This document shows positions 1-5,322 of a DNA stretch of 6,089 nt, piece by piece. Position 1 is the first letter of the stretch. Each line of letters begins with the position of its first letter. The translations under genes and the position numbers were made by a program. This stretch comes from Chlamydiota bacterium (lineage in GTDB: Bacteria; Chlamydiota; Chlamydiia; Chlamydiales; SLFE01), in NCBI GenBank assembly GCA_011065065.1, contig JAAKFL010000121.1, forward strand, positions 1 through 6,089. Reading direction: 5' to 3'. The notes under the pieces were generated by a model. The model saw only the letters and a program-made list of their open reading frames with translations. It made no database searches and had not been told where the DNA came from.

Positions 1-331
1 ACGAAAGCCAAATCAGATCCAGTACCCATGAATGAACTTCTTTGAGAATAGATTTATCAGTTATGACCCCCATCTTCTTCACTAGTCTCTCTTTGCAAAT
101 TGTTCTAATCTGTTCCGCCATCGCAAAACTCACCGTTTTAAGACCCCCTTGCGGAGGAGACACTTTAACATTTGACGCTATCCCTTTCTTAACACTTGTA
201 AATGGAACAATGATCACAAGTTGAGACGGACCTCGATTCAAATCATCACATGATAAAATCAGACAAGGCTTATCCTTATCAAAAAGCCATACCTCCCCTT
301 GACTTGGGTCTGCTTTTTTAGAAACCATCAT
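1..331 (-). CDS. mazF: MazF/PemK-family mRNA interferase toxin (3' end cut by window edge)
   Basis: This is probably the toxin of a type II toxin-antitoxin pair, a small endoribonuclease that cleaves mRNA when the antitoxin is lost. Translating the minus strand from ATG at 331 gives 110 codons without a stop up to the left edge. The family pattern is clear: QGEVWLFD near residues 11-18, KPCLILSCDDLN (21-32), LVIIVPFTS (38-46), then the SFAMAEQIRTI block (68-78) and ERLVKKMG (81-88). Family members are about 110-120 residues, so only a few residues should be missing. Of the two adjacent ATGs, the one at 331 is preferred because AAGGGA (343-338) sits 6 nt upstream. The gene overlaps the antitoxin end by 14 bp, which suggests translational coupling. 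The usual Arg of the RRPxLVLS motif is Lys here (K21), a mild oddity that may affect activity. The family call is firm; activity is inferred. Confidence 0.87.
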   Translation of the reverse strand, partial: MMVSKKADPSQGEVWLFDKDKPCLILSCDDLNRGPSQLVIIVPFTSVKKGIASNVKVSPPQGGLKTVSFAMAEQIRTICKERLVKKMGVITDKSILKEVHSWVLDLIWLS

Positions 332-503
332 CTAATGTCCCTTCAAGATTCTCAAAACTCTCGTTTAATAATCTCATTCTTTCGTGATGCTTATACGTTA
401 CCAAAGCATCCTCAATAATCTCAATTTTTGGTTTCCCCGTAAGCTCAACCATGTCTTGTATAATGGCATCGCTCTTCTCTGATATTCGCGCTGTCTCAGC
501 CAT
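318..503 (-). CDS. Ribbon-helix-helix antitoxin paired with the MazF-like toxin
   Basis: A 61-residue protein that should neutralise the adjacent MazF-like toxin and repress its own promoter. Residues 1-7 (MAETARI) fit the short DNA-contacting strand. About 9-22 (EKSDAIIQDMVELTG) and 24-39 (PKIEIIEDALVTYKHH) fit the two helices of a ribbon-helix-helix fold. The acidic tail (about 46-61, ending LDDGF) is where such antitoxins bind their toxin. The frame is open up to an ATG at 557, but the start at 503 is chosen because AGGAG (515-511) lies 7 nt upstream. Also, the extra 18 residues are Cys-rich and would be encoded across the promoter and operator. The toxin start lies inside the last codons of this gene. 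The fold is inferred from pattern; the exact antitoxin subfamily is not determined. Confidence 0.82.
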   Translation of the reverse strand: MAETARISEKSDAIIQDMVELTGKPKIEIIEDALVTYKHHERMRLLNESFENLEGTLDDGF

Positions 504-528
504 ACTCACTCTCCTATTGTTACACATC

Positions 529-557
529 AGTATACAATATTGTATACATTTAGTCAA
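529..557 (-). promoter_or_regulatory. Promoter of the toxin-antitoxin operon
   Basis: On the minus strand, TTGACT (557-552) and TATACT (534-529) are separated by exactly 17 bp, a close match to the housekeeping sigma-70 consensus. Transcription would begin near 522, leaving a leader of about 20 nt that carries the AGGAG of the antitoxin gene. The spacer and most of the -10 are covered by a perfect palindrome (530-547). This is seen in sequence; promoter activity is inferred. Confidence 0.75.
530..547. promoter_or_regulatory. 18-bp palindromic operator for antitoxin autorepression
   Basis: GTATACAATATTGTATAC is a perfect inverted repeat (9 + 9 bp, no loop) lying between the -35 and -10 of the toxin-antitoxin promoter and covering five of the six -10 bases. 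Ribbon-helix-helix antitoxins commonly bind such symmetric sites as dimers, so this is the expected site of autorepression. The palindrome is directly visible; the binding protein is inferred from its position. Confidence 0.75.
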
Positions 558-649
558 TATTTTCTAGCAAACAAAAGTAAATATTTTTATTTAATTACTT
601 GATTAAAATCCTCGTTTAATATACAATTTAGTTTAAAATTGGAGTAATT

Positions 650-955
650 ATGTTTAATCAGAATGATGAAGAGACATTTAAAAAGATGCTCAAGGAGATT
701 GAGCGTCAGAATGAATCATTTGGGAAGGAAAAGCAGAAAGTTTTCGAGGAATTAGGGATCAGCCCTTCTGAGGTTCATGAGGCTTTAAAGGACTCTTCCC
801 AGTATTCGGTTAGTGATTGGGAGAAACTTCAGGCGCTCCGCAAGCAGATGGACGAAGAAATGCAGCGGGGGCTGGATAACATCCGTGATCCGGAGAAGGC
901 TCAAAAAGCCTATGACAGCCGAAATCTTCCCCCTTGGGCACTCTTCTGCCGTTAA
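650..955 (+). CDS. Small helical protein of unknown function (101 aa)
   Basis: I do not recognise this family. The start is well supported: GGAG (641-644) lies 5 nt before ATG. The protein is soluble, with no signal peptide or membrane segment, strongly charged, and predicted mostly helical. A Lys/Glu-rich stretch (about 8-35) could be a short amphipathic helix or coiled coil. It is followed by a Pro-Ser break (GISPSEVHEAL, 36-46) and a second helical stretch (about 57-90, rich in Glu, Gln, Lys, Arg). The end is different in character: NLPPWALFCR, a hydrophobic tail with the only cysteine. It diverges from the toxin-antitoxin operon and converges with the ankyrin-like gene. A weak promoter may lie upstream (TTGATT 599-604, TATACA 620-625, only 15 bp apart). 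Size and composition would suit a small adaptor or chaperone-like protein, but nothing specific supports that. Confidence 0.75.
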   Translation: MFNQNDEETFKKMLKEIERQNESFGKEKQKVFEELGISPSEVHEALKDSSQYSVSDWEKLQALRKQMDEEMQRGLDNIRDPEKAQKAYDSRNLPPWALFCR

Positions 956-993
956 AGCAGATTAGCCGCAGATAAACGCTGATTGCCGCAGAT
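956..993. repeat. Short 10-bp-periodic intergenic repeat (CGCAGAT type)
   Basis: Directly after the stop codon of the small protein gene come CGCAGAT (967-973), CGCTGAT (977-983) and CGCAGAT (987-993), exactly 10 bp apart. A degenerate AGCAGAT (956-962) precedes them by 11 bp. The array fills the gap between two convergent genes. It has no long inverted repeat and no T-tract, so it is not a standard intrinsic terminator. Similar CGCAGAT-rich mini-repeats are found between genes in many bacterial genomes; the function is unknown. Confidence 0.6.
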
Positions 994-996
994 AAT

Positions 997-1476
997 TTAA
1001 ATAAGCTCTTTGAGCAATTCAAACCCTGCTAAAACCTGAGCTGCTTTTTTTATTTTTTCAAATTTTTCTAATTCTTCTTTTAAACTTTCAAGACGTTCTT
1101 TTTCTTTTTTCAAACGATCGTTAAAAGCTTTTTCAGTAAGTTTCAATTCGTAGGTACAATATTTTGTATATTTCTCAGGTTGATACTTTTCCAAAATTTC
1201 TCTTGGAGTTAAGTCATTCATCGGGGACTTCCTTAACATGTCACCCCCAAATTCCTGCAAAATAAAGAGTGCTATGATCATTTCTTTTTTAGCGATTTGA
1301 TGCATAAGAGAATACCCATTAAGATGATCGCGTATTCCATTAATCTCTTTTTCTGGATCATCCGAAAGGTTCTTCACAATATAACCTCTCATCAAACCTA
1401 TCAGTTCTTTTCTCTGCTCTGGAACATCATTAATTAAATTTTCATAGTAAGATAGAGTGTCAACTTTAATATTCAT
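997..1476 (-). CDS. Ankyrin-like protein with C-terminal coiled coil
   Basis: A 159-residue cytosolic-type protein of unknown function. Residues about 49-90 contain a stretch resembling one degenerate ankyrin repeat: GYSLMHQIAKKEMIIALFIL followed by a GGDMLR turn and NDLTPREILEKY, matching the pattern G-x-S-L-H-x-A ... G-D ... L-T-P. From about residue 112 the chain is a Lys/Glu-rich coiled coil (KLTEKAFNDRLKKEKERLE and following) to about 145, then a short hydrophobic end (VLAGFELLKELI). No signal peptide or membrane segment is seen. The start is supported by GGAGA (1487-1483) 6 nt before ATG. It lies 71 bp downstream of proS on the same strand, with a candidate promoter of its own. It is AT-rich in a way that differs from proS, which suggests separate acquisition. 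The ankyrin assignment is moderate, and the gene may be a remnant of a longer repeat protein. Confidence 0.72.
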   Translation of the reverse strand: MNIKVDTLSYYENLINDVPEQRKELIGLMRGYIVKNLSDDPEKEINGIRDHLNGYSLMHQIAKKEMIIALFILQEFGGDMLRKSPMNDLTPREILEKYQPEKYTKYCTYELKLTEKAFNDRLKKEKERLESLKEELEKFEKIKKAAQVLAGFELLKELI

Positions 1477-1512
1477 TAGTTATCTCCATGTGGTTTATTA
1501 AACAAGAAATAA

Positions 1513-1541
1513 ATGATAACAGATTAATATCTTCTTAGCAA
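1513..1541 (-). promoter_or_regulatory. Candidate promoter of the ankyrin-like gene
   Basis: On the minus strand TTGCTA (1541-1536) and TATCAT (1518-1513) are 17 bp apart, matching sigma-70 hexamers at 4/6 and 5/6. The start site would be near 1506, about 30 nt before the ATG at 1476. It sits just past the proS stop codon, and no convincing terminator separates the two genes, so read-through from proS is also possible. The region is AT-rich, which raises the chance of a random match. Confidence 0.4.
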
Positions 1542-1547
1542 GTTATT

Positions 1548-3071
1548 TTAATACGCTTTTGCGTAAATCACATCCAGCGTCGCTGGTCTGCCTGTAATCA
1601 AACATGTCCCTTCCGTTCCACTCTGCTCCAACAGAATGCACCGAATGGTCAGCTGCAGCTCCTTCAACATCGCCTCTGTCTCCTCATCGCCACACCACTT
1701 GCCTATCACAAATCCGCCGTGAATCTCCGGCTTGTCTTTGTTCTTCGGAGTGAAAAATTCCCGCAACTCCTCATGACTTGCAATATCGCGACGAATGTGT
1801 TGATCGCGAAACGCCTTGGCTTGATCAAAATAATGGGATTGAATTTCATTCAACCAATCCACAATCCGCACAGGAATCTGATCGACCGGAAAATTCTCTT
1901 TCTCCTTATGGCCTTTGTCGCGTCGCGCGACCATTGCAGACTGAGATTCCATATCTCGTGGTCCCACTTCAATCCGGACCGGAACTCCCTTCTTGATCCA
2001 CTCCCAATTTTTCTCACCTCCACGGATCTCCCTCTTATCCACTAAGACTCTGATCGGCTCACCATGATAAGTCAATTCGCGTAATGCATGCGCTAACTTT
2101 TCAGCGTAAGCGAACACTTCAGCTTCCAGTTCAGGTTTAGGAACAAAGGGAACAATCACGACATGCTGTGGAGCAATACGCGGAGGCAACCGCAGGCCGT
2201 CATCATCGGAATGAGTCATGATGACTCCTCCAATCAAACGAGTGGTCACTCCCCATGAAGTTGTATAAGCATACTCTAGCTCCCCTTCCCGATTCGAAAA
2301 GGAAATATCTGAAGTCTTAGAAAAATTCTGCCCCAGGTAGTGTGAAGTCCCTGCTTGCAATGCTTTCCGATCCTGCATCATGGCTTCAATGGAAAATGTA
2401 CTTTCAGCCCCAGGAAATCGTTCGCCAGGAGACTTTTTCCCCACAATCACAGGCATCGCTAAAACCTCTTCGGCCATGTTACGGTACATTTCCAAGATGT
2501 CCATAGTCTCGGCTATCGCTTCATCCCTTGTCGCATGAGCTGTATGCCCCTCTTGCCACAAAAACTCTGTCGTTCGCAAGAAAATGCGTGGACGCATTTC
2601 CCATCGCACAACATTGGCCCACTGGTTAATGAGAACCGGAAGATCACGATATGATTCAATCCAACGAGAATAGCAATCACCAATAATAGTCTCTGAGGTA
2701 GGGCGAACAATTAAAGGCTCTTCCAAGGGACTCGTAGGAATCAGCTTCCCATCTTTTTCCTCAAGACGACAATGGGTCACCACAGCACATTCCTTCGCAA
2801 ACCCCTCCACATGAGACGCCTCTTTTTCTAAAAAGCTTAAGGGGATAAAGAGCGGGAAGTAGGCATTCACATGGCCGCGGCGCTTGATCTCACGATCCAG
2901 ATCCCGCTGAAGATTTTCCCATATCGCATAACCCCACGGCTTTATCACCATCGCTCCTCTCACCGGAGAATTCTCAGCCATATCGGCCGCTTTGATCACC
3001 TGTTGATACCACTCTGGAAAATCTTCATCCCTCCTAGGAGAAATAGCATTCTTTTGCAACTTCTGACTCAT
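1548..3071 (-). CDS. proS: Prolyl-tRNA synthetase, archaeal/eukaryote-like (ProS type 3)
   Basis: Cytosolic class II enzyme that charges tRNA-Pro with proline using ATP. At 507 residues it is the short form. The class II core shows motif 1 (about 38-77), RPTSE (123-127), motif 2 with R156, R166 and E169 (RTTEFLWQEGHTAH), the proline-pocket stretch AGTSHYLGQNFS (240-251), and motif 3 HSDDDGLRLPPRIAP (287-301) with the class-defining Arg298. Only about 120 residues separate motifs 2 and 3, so the large INS editing domain of the common bacterial enzyme is absent. An anticodon-binding domain follows (about 303-405), then the extra C-terminal domain ending in YAKAY, whose final Tyr is a family hallmark. 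In the zinc site of that domain, only one Cys of each pair remains (C460 with T465, C490 with T493), as in other bacterial type 3 enzymes as I recall them. The start at 3071 has AGGA-like sites at 3084-3081 and 3078-3075. It diverges from the flavoprotein operon. Confidence 0.97.
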   Translation of the reverse strand: MSQKLQKNAISPRRDEDFPEWYQQVIKAADMAENSPVRGAMVIKPWGYAIWENLQRDLDREIKRRGHVNAYFPLFIPLSFLEKEASHVEGFAKECAVVTHCRLEEKDGKLIPTSPLEEPLIVRPTSETIIGDCYSRWIESYRDLPVLINQWANVVRWEMRPRIFLRTTEFLWQEGHTAHATRDEAIAETMDILEMYRNMAEEVLAMPVIVGKKSPGERFPGAESTFSIEAMMQDRKALQAGTSHYLGQNFSKTSDISFSNREGELEYAYTTSWGVTTRLIGGVIMTHSDDDGLRLPPRIAPQHVVIVPFVPKPELEAEVFAYAEKLAHALRELTYHGEPIRVLVDKREIRGGEKNWEWIKKGVPVRIEVGPRDMESQSAMVARRDKGHKEKENFPVDQIPVRIVDWLNEIQSHYFDQAKAFRDQHIRRDIASHEELREFFTPKNKDKPEIHGGFVIGKWCGDEETEAMLKELQLTIRCILLEQSGTEGTCLITGRPATLDVIYAKAY

Positions 3072-3097
3072 GTTTCCTCTTCCTTGTAAAAGAAAAG

Positions 3098-3106
3098 ACT
3101 ATACCA
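3098..3106 (-). promoter_or_regulatory. Candidate extended -10 promoter for proS
   Basis: The minus strand reads TGGTATAGT (3106-3098): an extended -10 (TGn) followed by TATAGT, 5/6 to consensus. The position about 17 bp further upstream (3126-3121, TACCAA) is a poor -35, as extended -10 promoters can tolerate. Transcription would start near 3091, about 20 nt before the proS ATG. Confidence 0.5.
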
Positions 3107-3151
3107 TGAGCAGGACTAATTTGGTAGCTCAACTTTGTATAGAGAAATCGG

Positions 3152-3181
3152 TTGACAAATTTGAACTTGAAAGCTGTTAAT
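3152..3181 (+). promoter_or_regulatory. Candidate promoter of the flavoprotein operon
   Basis: A perfect -35 TTGACA lies at 3152-3157. The best -10 at normal spacing is weak: GTTAAT (3176-3181, 18 bp, 4/6) or TGTTAA (3175-3180, 17 bp, 3/6). A strong -35 with a poor -10 can indicate an activated promoter, but no clear activator site is visible. Transcription would begin only about 15 nt before the start codon, just upstream of AAGGA (3192-3196). Confidence 0.45.
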
Positions 3182-3202
3182 GAGTCCTAACAAGGAAGAT
3201 CT

Positions 3203-4642
3203 ATGCATTATCCCATTATTGTCATCGGAGCCGGTTCAGGCGGTCTCGTCGTGGCCATTGGATCGGCCAAAGCAGGAAAAAAAGTTCTGCTGATCGAAAA
3301 GGGAAATTACGGAGGAGACTGCACGAATTTCGGATGCATCCCCAGCAAGTCGACCATCGCCTCAGCTGAAGCAGCCCACACTTTAAGGAACTCAAAAAAA
3401 TTGGGAGTGGAAGCTCAGGTCGATCAATTCAATACCCAACCTGCTCTTCAAAGAACCCGCGACATCATCCAAAAAGTGAGAAGTGAAGAAGAACCAGAGG
3501 TCCTCGCCAAATATGGTATCGACACATTGACCGGAATGGCGTCCTTTGTAGACTCTCACACCCTCGACATTGAAACCGAAGGCGGCACAACAATCCAAGT
3601 GACAGGCGACACTATCGTCCTCGCCACAGGCTCTTATCCCGTAAAACCCAAAATCGAAGGGATCGACTCTGTTCGCTATTACACCAATGAAACCATCTTT
3701 GGATTAAGCGAAGTGCCAAAAAGGCTCACTGTTTTAGGCGGAGGCCCCATCGGCTGTGAACTGGCCCAAGCGTATCACCGCTTGGGGGCTGAAGTGTCGC
3801 TCATCCAACATGCCCCCCACCTTCTCATGCGCGAAGAGCCCGAAAGCCAAGAAGTGATCGAAGAGGTATTTCGCAACGAAGGGATCAACTTTTTTGTTCA
3901 ACACGAACCCATGCGGATTTCGGAAAAAGATGGAGAACTCTCAATCACTTATTGTGATAAAAAAACTTCAGAAGAAAAAACATGCACAGCGACTCATCTT
4001 CTGGTCGCTGCAGGTAGACTTCCCACCATCGAAAAATTGAACTTAGAAGCAGCGGGAGTGAAAACGCACGGGCGCGGAATCGAAGTGGATGGCTATGGAC
4101 GTACATCTCAAAATCATATTTGGGCAATCGGAGACTGCACAGGGCGAGCTCCTTTTACCCACATGGCGGAAAATGCAGGCCGTCGCGTTCTCTACAACTT
4201 ACTCGTCCCCCGTTTCCTTTGGCAAAAAGAAAAAGATCCTTGGAACATTCCCAGAGTGACTTTTACCGATCCTGAAGTGGCAACCGTTGGACTCACAGAA
4301 GCTCAAGCCTTGGAAAAATATTCCCCAAAAAAACTTGCCATTTACCAATTCCCCTTTTCAAAACTAGACAGAGCCATCACAACGGGGCGAACAGAGGGGT
4401 TTGTCAAAATCATCACGAAAAAATGGAGCAGTCAAATTTTGGGAGCCACCATCGTCGGGCCACGGGCAGGAGAAATGCTTCTTGAGATCTCAACCGCGAT
4501 GTACGGAAAAATCCCCCTCCGTAAATTGGCCAACATCATACATCCTTATCCGACTTATAGCTTAGCCATTCGTAAAGCTGCTGACATGTGGTTCAGTCAG
4601 ACAATACTCCCATCACTCAAAAAACTTACGGGACGAAAATGA
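3203..4642 (+). CDS. MerA/dihydrolipoamide dehydrogenase-like FAD-NAD(P) disulfide oxidoreductase
   Basis: A 479-residue class I pyridine nucleotide-disulfide oxidoreductase, cytosolic, expected to pass electrons from NAD(P)H through FAD to an active-site disulfide. Seen in order: FAD dinucleotide fold GAGSGG (9-14) with E32 at the ribose position; redox pair C40-TNFG-C45 followed by IPSK; ATGSYP (141-146); NAD(P) fold GGGPIG (179-184); AAGRLP (269-274); second FAD motif AIGDC (308-312); dimerisation domain from about 350 (RVTFTDPEVATVGLT). In the C-terminal active site, HPYPTYSL (447-454) has Tyr449 and Leu454 where dihydrolipoamide dehydrogenase has the His-Glu dyad. Tyr at this site recalls mercuric reductase, but the N-terminal metal-binding domain and the C-terminal cysteine pair of MerA are missing. 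The start has AAGGA 6 nt upstream. Its stop overlaps the start of the TVP38-like gene (ATGA), so the two are probably coupled. Substrate unknown; a mercuric reductase label would be an over-call. Confidence 0.93.
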   Translation: MHYPIIVIGAGSGGLVVAIGSAKAGKKVLLIEKGNYGGDCTNFGCIPSKSTIASAEAAHTLRNSKKLGVEAQVDQFNTQPALQRTRDIIQKVRSEEEPEVLAKYGIDTLTGMASFVDSHTLDIETEGGTTIQVTGDTIVLATGSYPVKPKIEGIDSVRYYTNETIFGLSEVPKRLTVLGGGPIGCELAQAYHRLGAEVSLIQHAPHLLMREEPESQEVIEEVFRNEGINFFVQHEPMRISEKDGELSITYCDKKTSEEKTCTATHLLVAAGRLPTIEKLNLEAAGVKTHGRGIEVDGYGRTSQNHIWAIGDCTGRAPFTHMAENAGRRVLYNLLVPRFLWQKEKDPWNIPRVTFTDPEVATVGLTEAQALEKYSPKKLAIYQFPFSKLDRAITTGRTEGFVKIITKKWSSQILGATIVGPRAGEMLLEISTAMYGKIPLRKLANIIHPYPTYSLAIRKAADMWFSQTILPSLKKLTGRK

Positions 4643-5322
4643 AAAAGTGGATTCCTATCTTTGCCATCGTCATCCTCATGGTCACAGCCTATTTTTTAGG
4701 CATTGCCGACTACTTCACCTATGAACAGATCCAGAAGCATCACATGACCCTCACACGCTATGTTTCGGAAAATTTTGTCCTCATGTCCTTCATCTTTATT
4801 CTGTCCTACTTAGTCTCCACTTCCCTATCGCTTCCCATTGGGATTTATCTTTCGTTGATCGGAGGATTCATGTTTCCTCAGCCCTTCAGCACCATCTACG
4901 TCATCATTGGGGCAACGGCCGGAGCCAGCATACTCTTCTGGGCTGCACGCACTGCGTTTAGTGACTTTCTCAGAAAAAAAGCCTCGCCTTTTCTATCGAA
5001 AATGGAAAAAGGGTTTAATGAAAATGCCGCCAGCTATCTTCTTTTCTTAAGGCTTGTCCCGGCATTTCCCTTTTGGCTGGTCAATTTAGCTCCCGCCTTT
5101 CTTGGTGTCAATTATCTCACTTACTTATGGACTACGGCACTTGGGATACTTCCCGGAGTCGTTGTGTTCACGCAATTTGGTGCTGGACTTGGTGCAGTAT
5201 TTGAAGGAAACCAAGAATTTTCCATTGAAAATATTTTGAATCGCGACATTAAAATTGCCTTGGGAGCTCTCGCCATCTTTGTGCTGATCCCCGTGGTGAT
5301 CAAAAAACTCAGAAAAAAATGA
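4639..5322 (+). CDS. TVP38/TMEM64 (VTT/SNARE-associated, DedA-like) membrane protein
   Basis: A 227-residue inner-membrane protein of the VTT-domain superfamily, whose members are linked to lipid scrambling or transport and membrane homeostasis. Hydrophobic segments lie at about 5-22, 46-62, 66-80 (LPIGIYLSLIGGFMF, probably re-entrant), 84-104, 132-150, 162-180 and 205-222. The signature FLRLVPAFPFWLVNLAPAFLG (136-156) carries the conserved Arg138 and the Pro141, Pro144 and Asn149 of the second re-entrant loop, and is followed by GILPGVVVFTQFGAGL (169-184). The frame is open back to an ATG at 4588, but the start at 4639 is preferred. It forms an ATGA overlap with the upstream stop and begins directly with a Lys-Lys plus hydrophobic helix. 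No good Shine-Dalgarno is present, so translation probably depends on the upstream gene. It overlaps the next gene in the same way. In other bacteria this domain occurs fused to a flavoprotein like its neighbour. The transported substrate is unknown. Confidence 0.92.
   Translation: MKKWIPIFAIVILMVTAYFLGIADYFTYEQIQKHHMTLTRYVSENFVLMSFIFILSYLVSTSLSLPIGIYLSLIGGFMFPQPFSTIYVIIGATAGASILFWAARTAFSDFLRKKASPFLSKMEKGFNENAASYLLFLRLVPAFPFWLVNLAPAFLGVNYLTYLWTTALGILPGVVVFTQFGAGLGAVFEGNQEFSIENILNRDIKIALGALAIFVLIPVVIKKLRKK

Noticed and set aside
42..224. Plus-strand open frame of 60 codons
   Set aside because: It lies wholly inside the MazF-like gene on the other strand, has no Shine-Dalgarno, and its product resembles no family.
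504..557. Upstream ATG at 557 for the antitoxin gene
   Set aside because: It would place the promoter and operator inside the coding region. The ATG at 503 has a good AGGAG and starts at the expected fold boundary.
810..1022. Minus-strand open frame of 70 codons crossing the convergent junction
   Set aside because: It is antisense to the small protein gene, spans the repeat, and its product is Cys/Pro-rich without family character.
1719..2045. Plus-strand open frame of 108 codons
   Set aside because: It is a shadow inside proS, which is unambiguous on the minus strand.
3112..3188. Inverted AGGACT/AGTCCT pair flanking the proS-flavoprotein promoter region
   Set aside because: Only 6 bp with 65 bp between the arms, as expected by chance.
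4588..4638. Upstream ATG at 4588 for the TVP38-like gene
   Set aside because: The extra 17 residues are polar, lie inside the flavoprotein gene and lack family character. The ATGA overlap at 4639 is a typical coupled start, and the same arrangement recurs at the next junction.
3203..4642. Calling the flavoprotein mercuric reductase
   Set aside because: The C-terminal cysteine pair and the N-terminal heavy-metal-binding domain are missing, and no mer genes are nearby.
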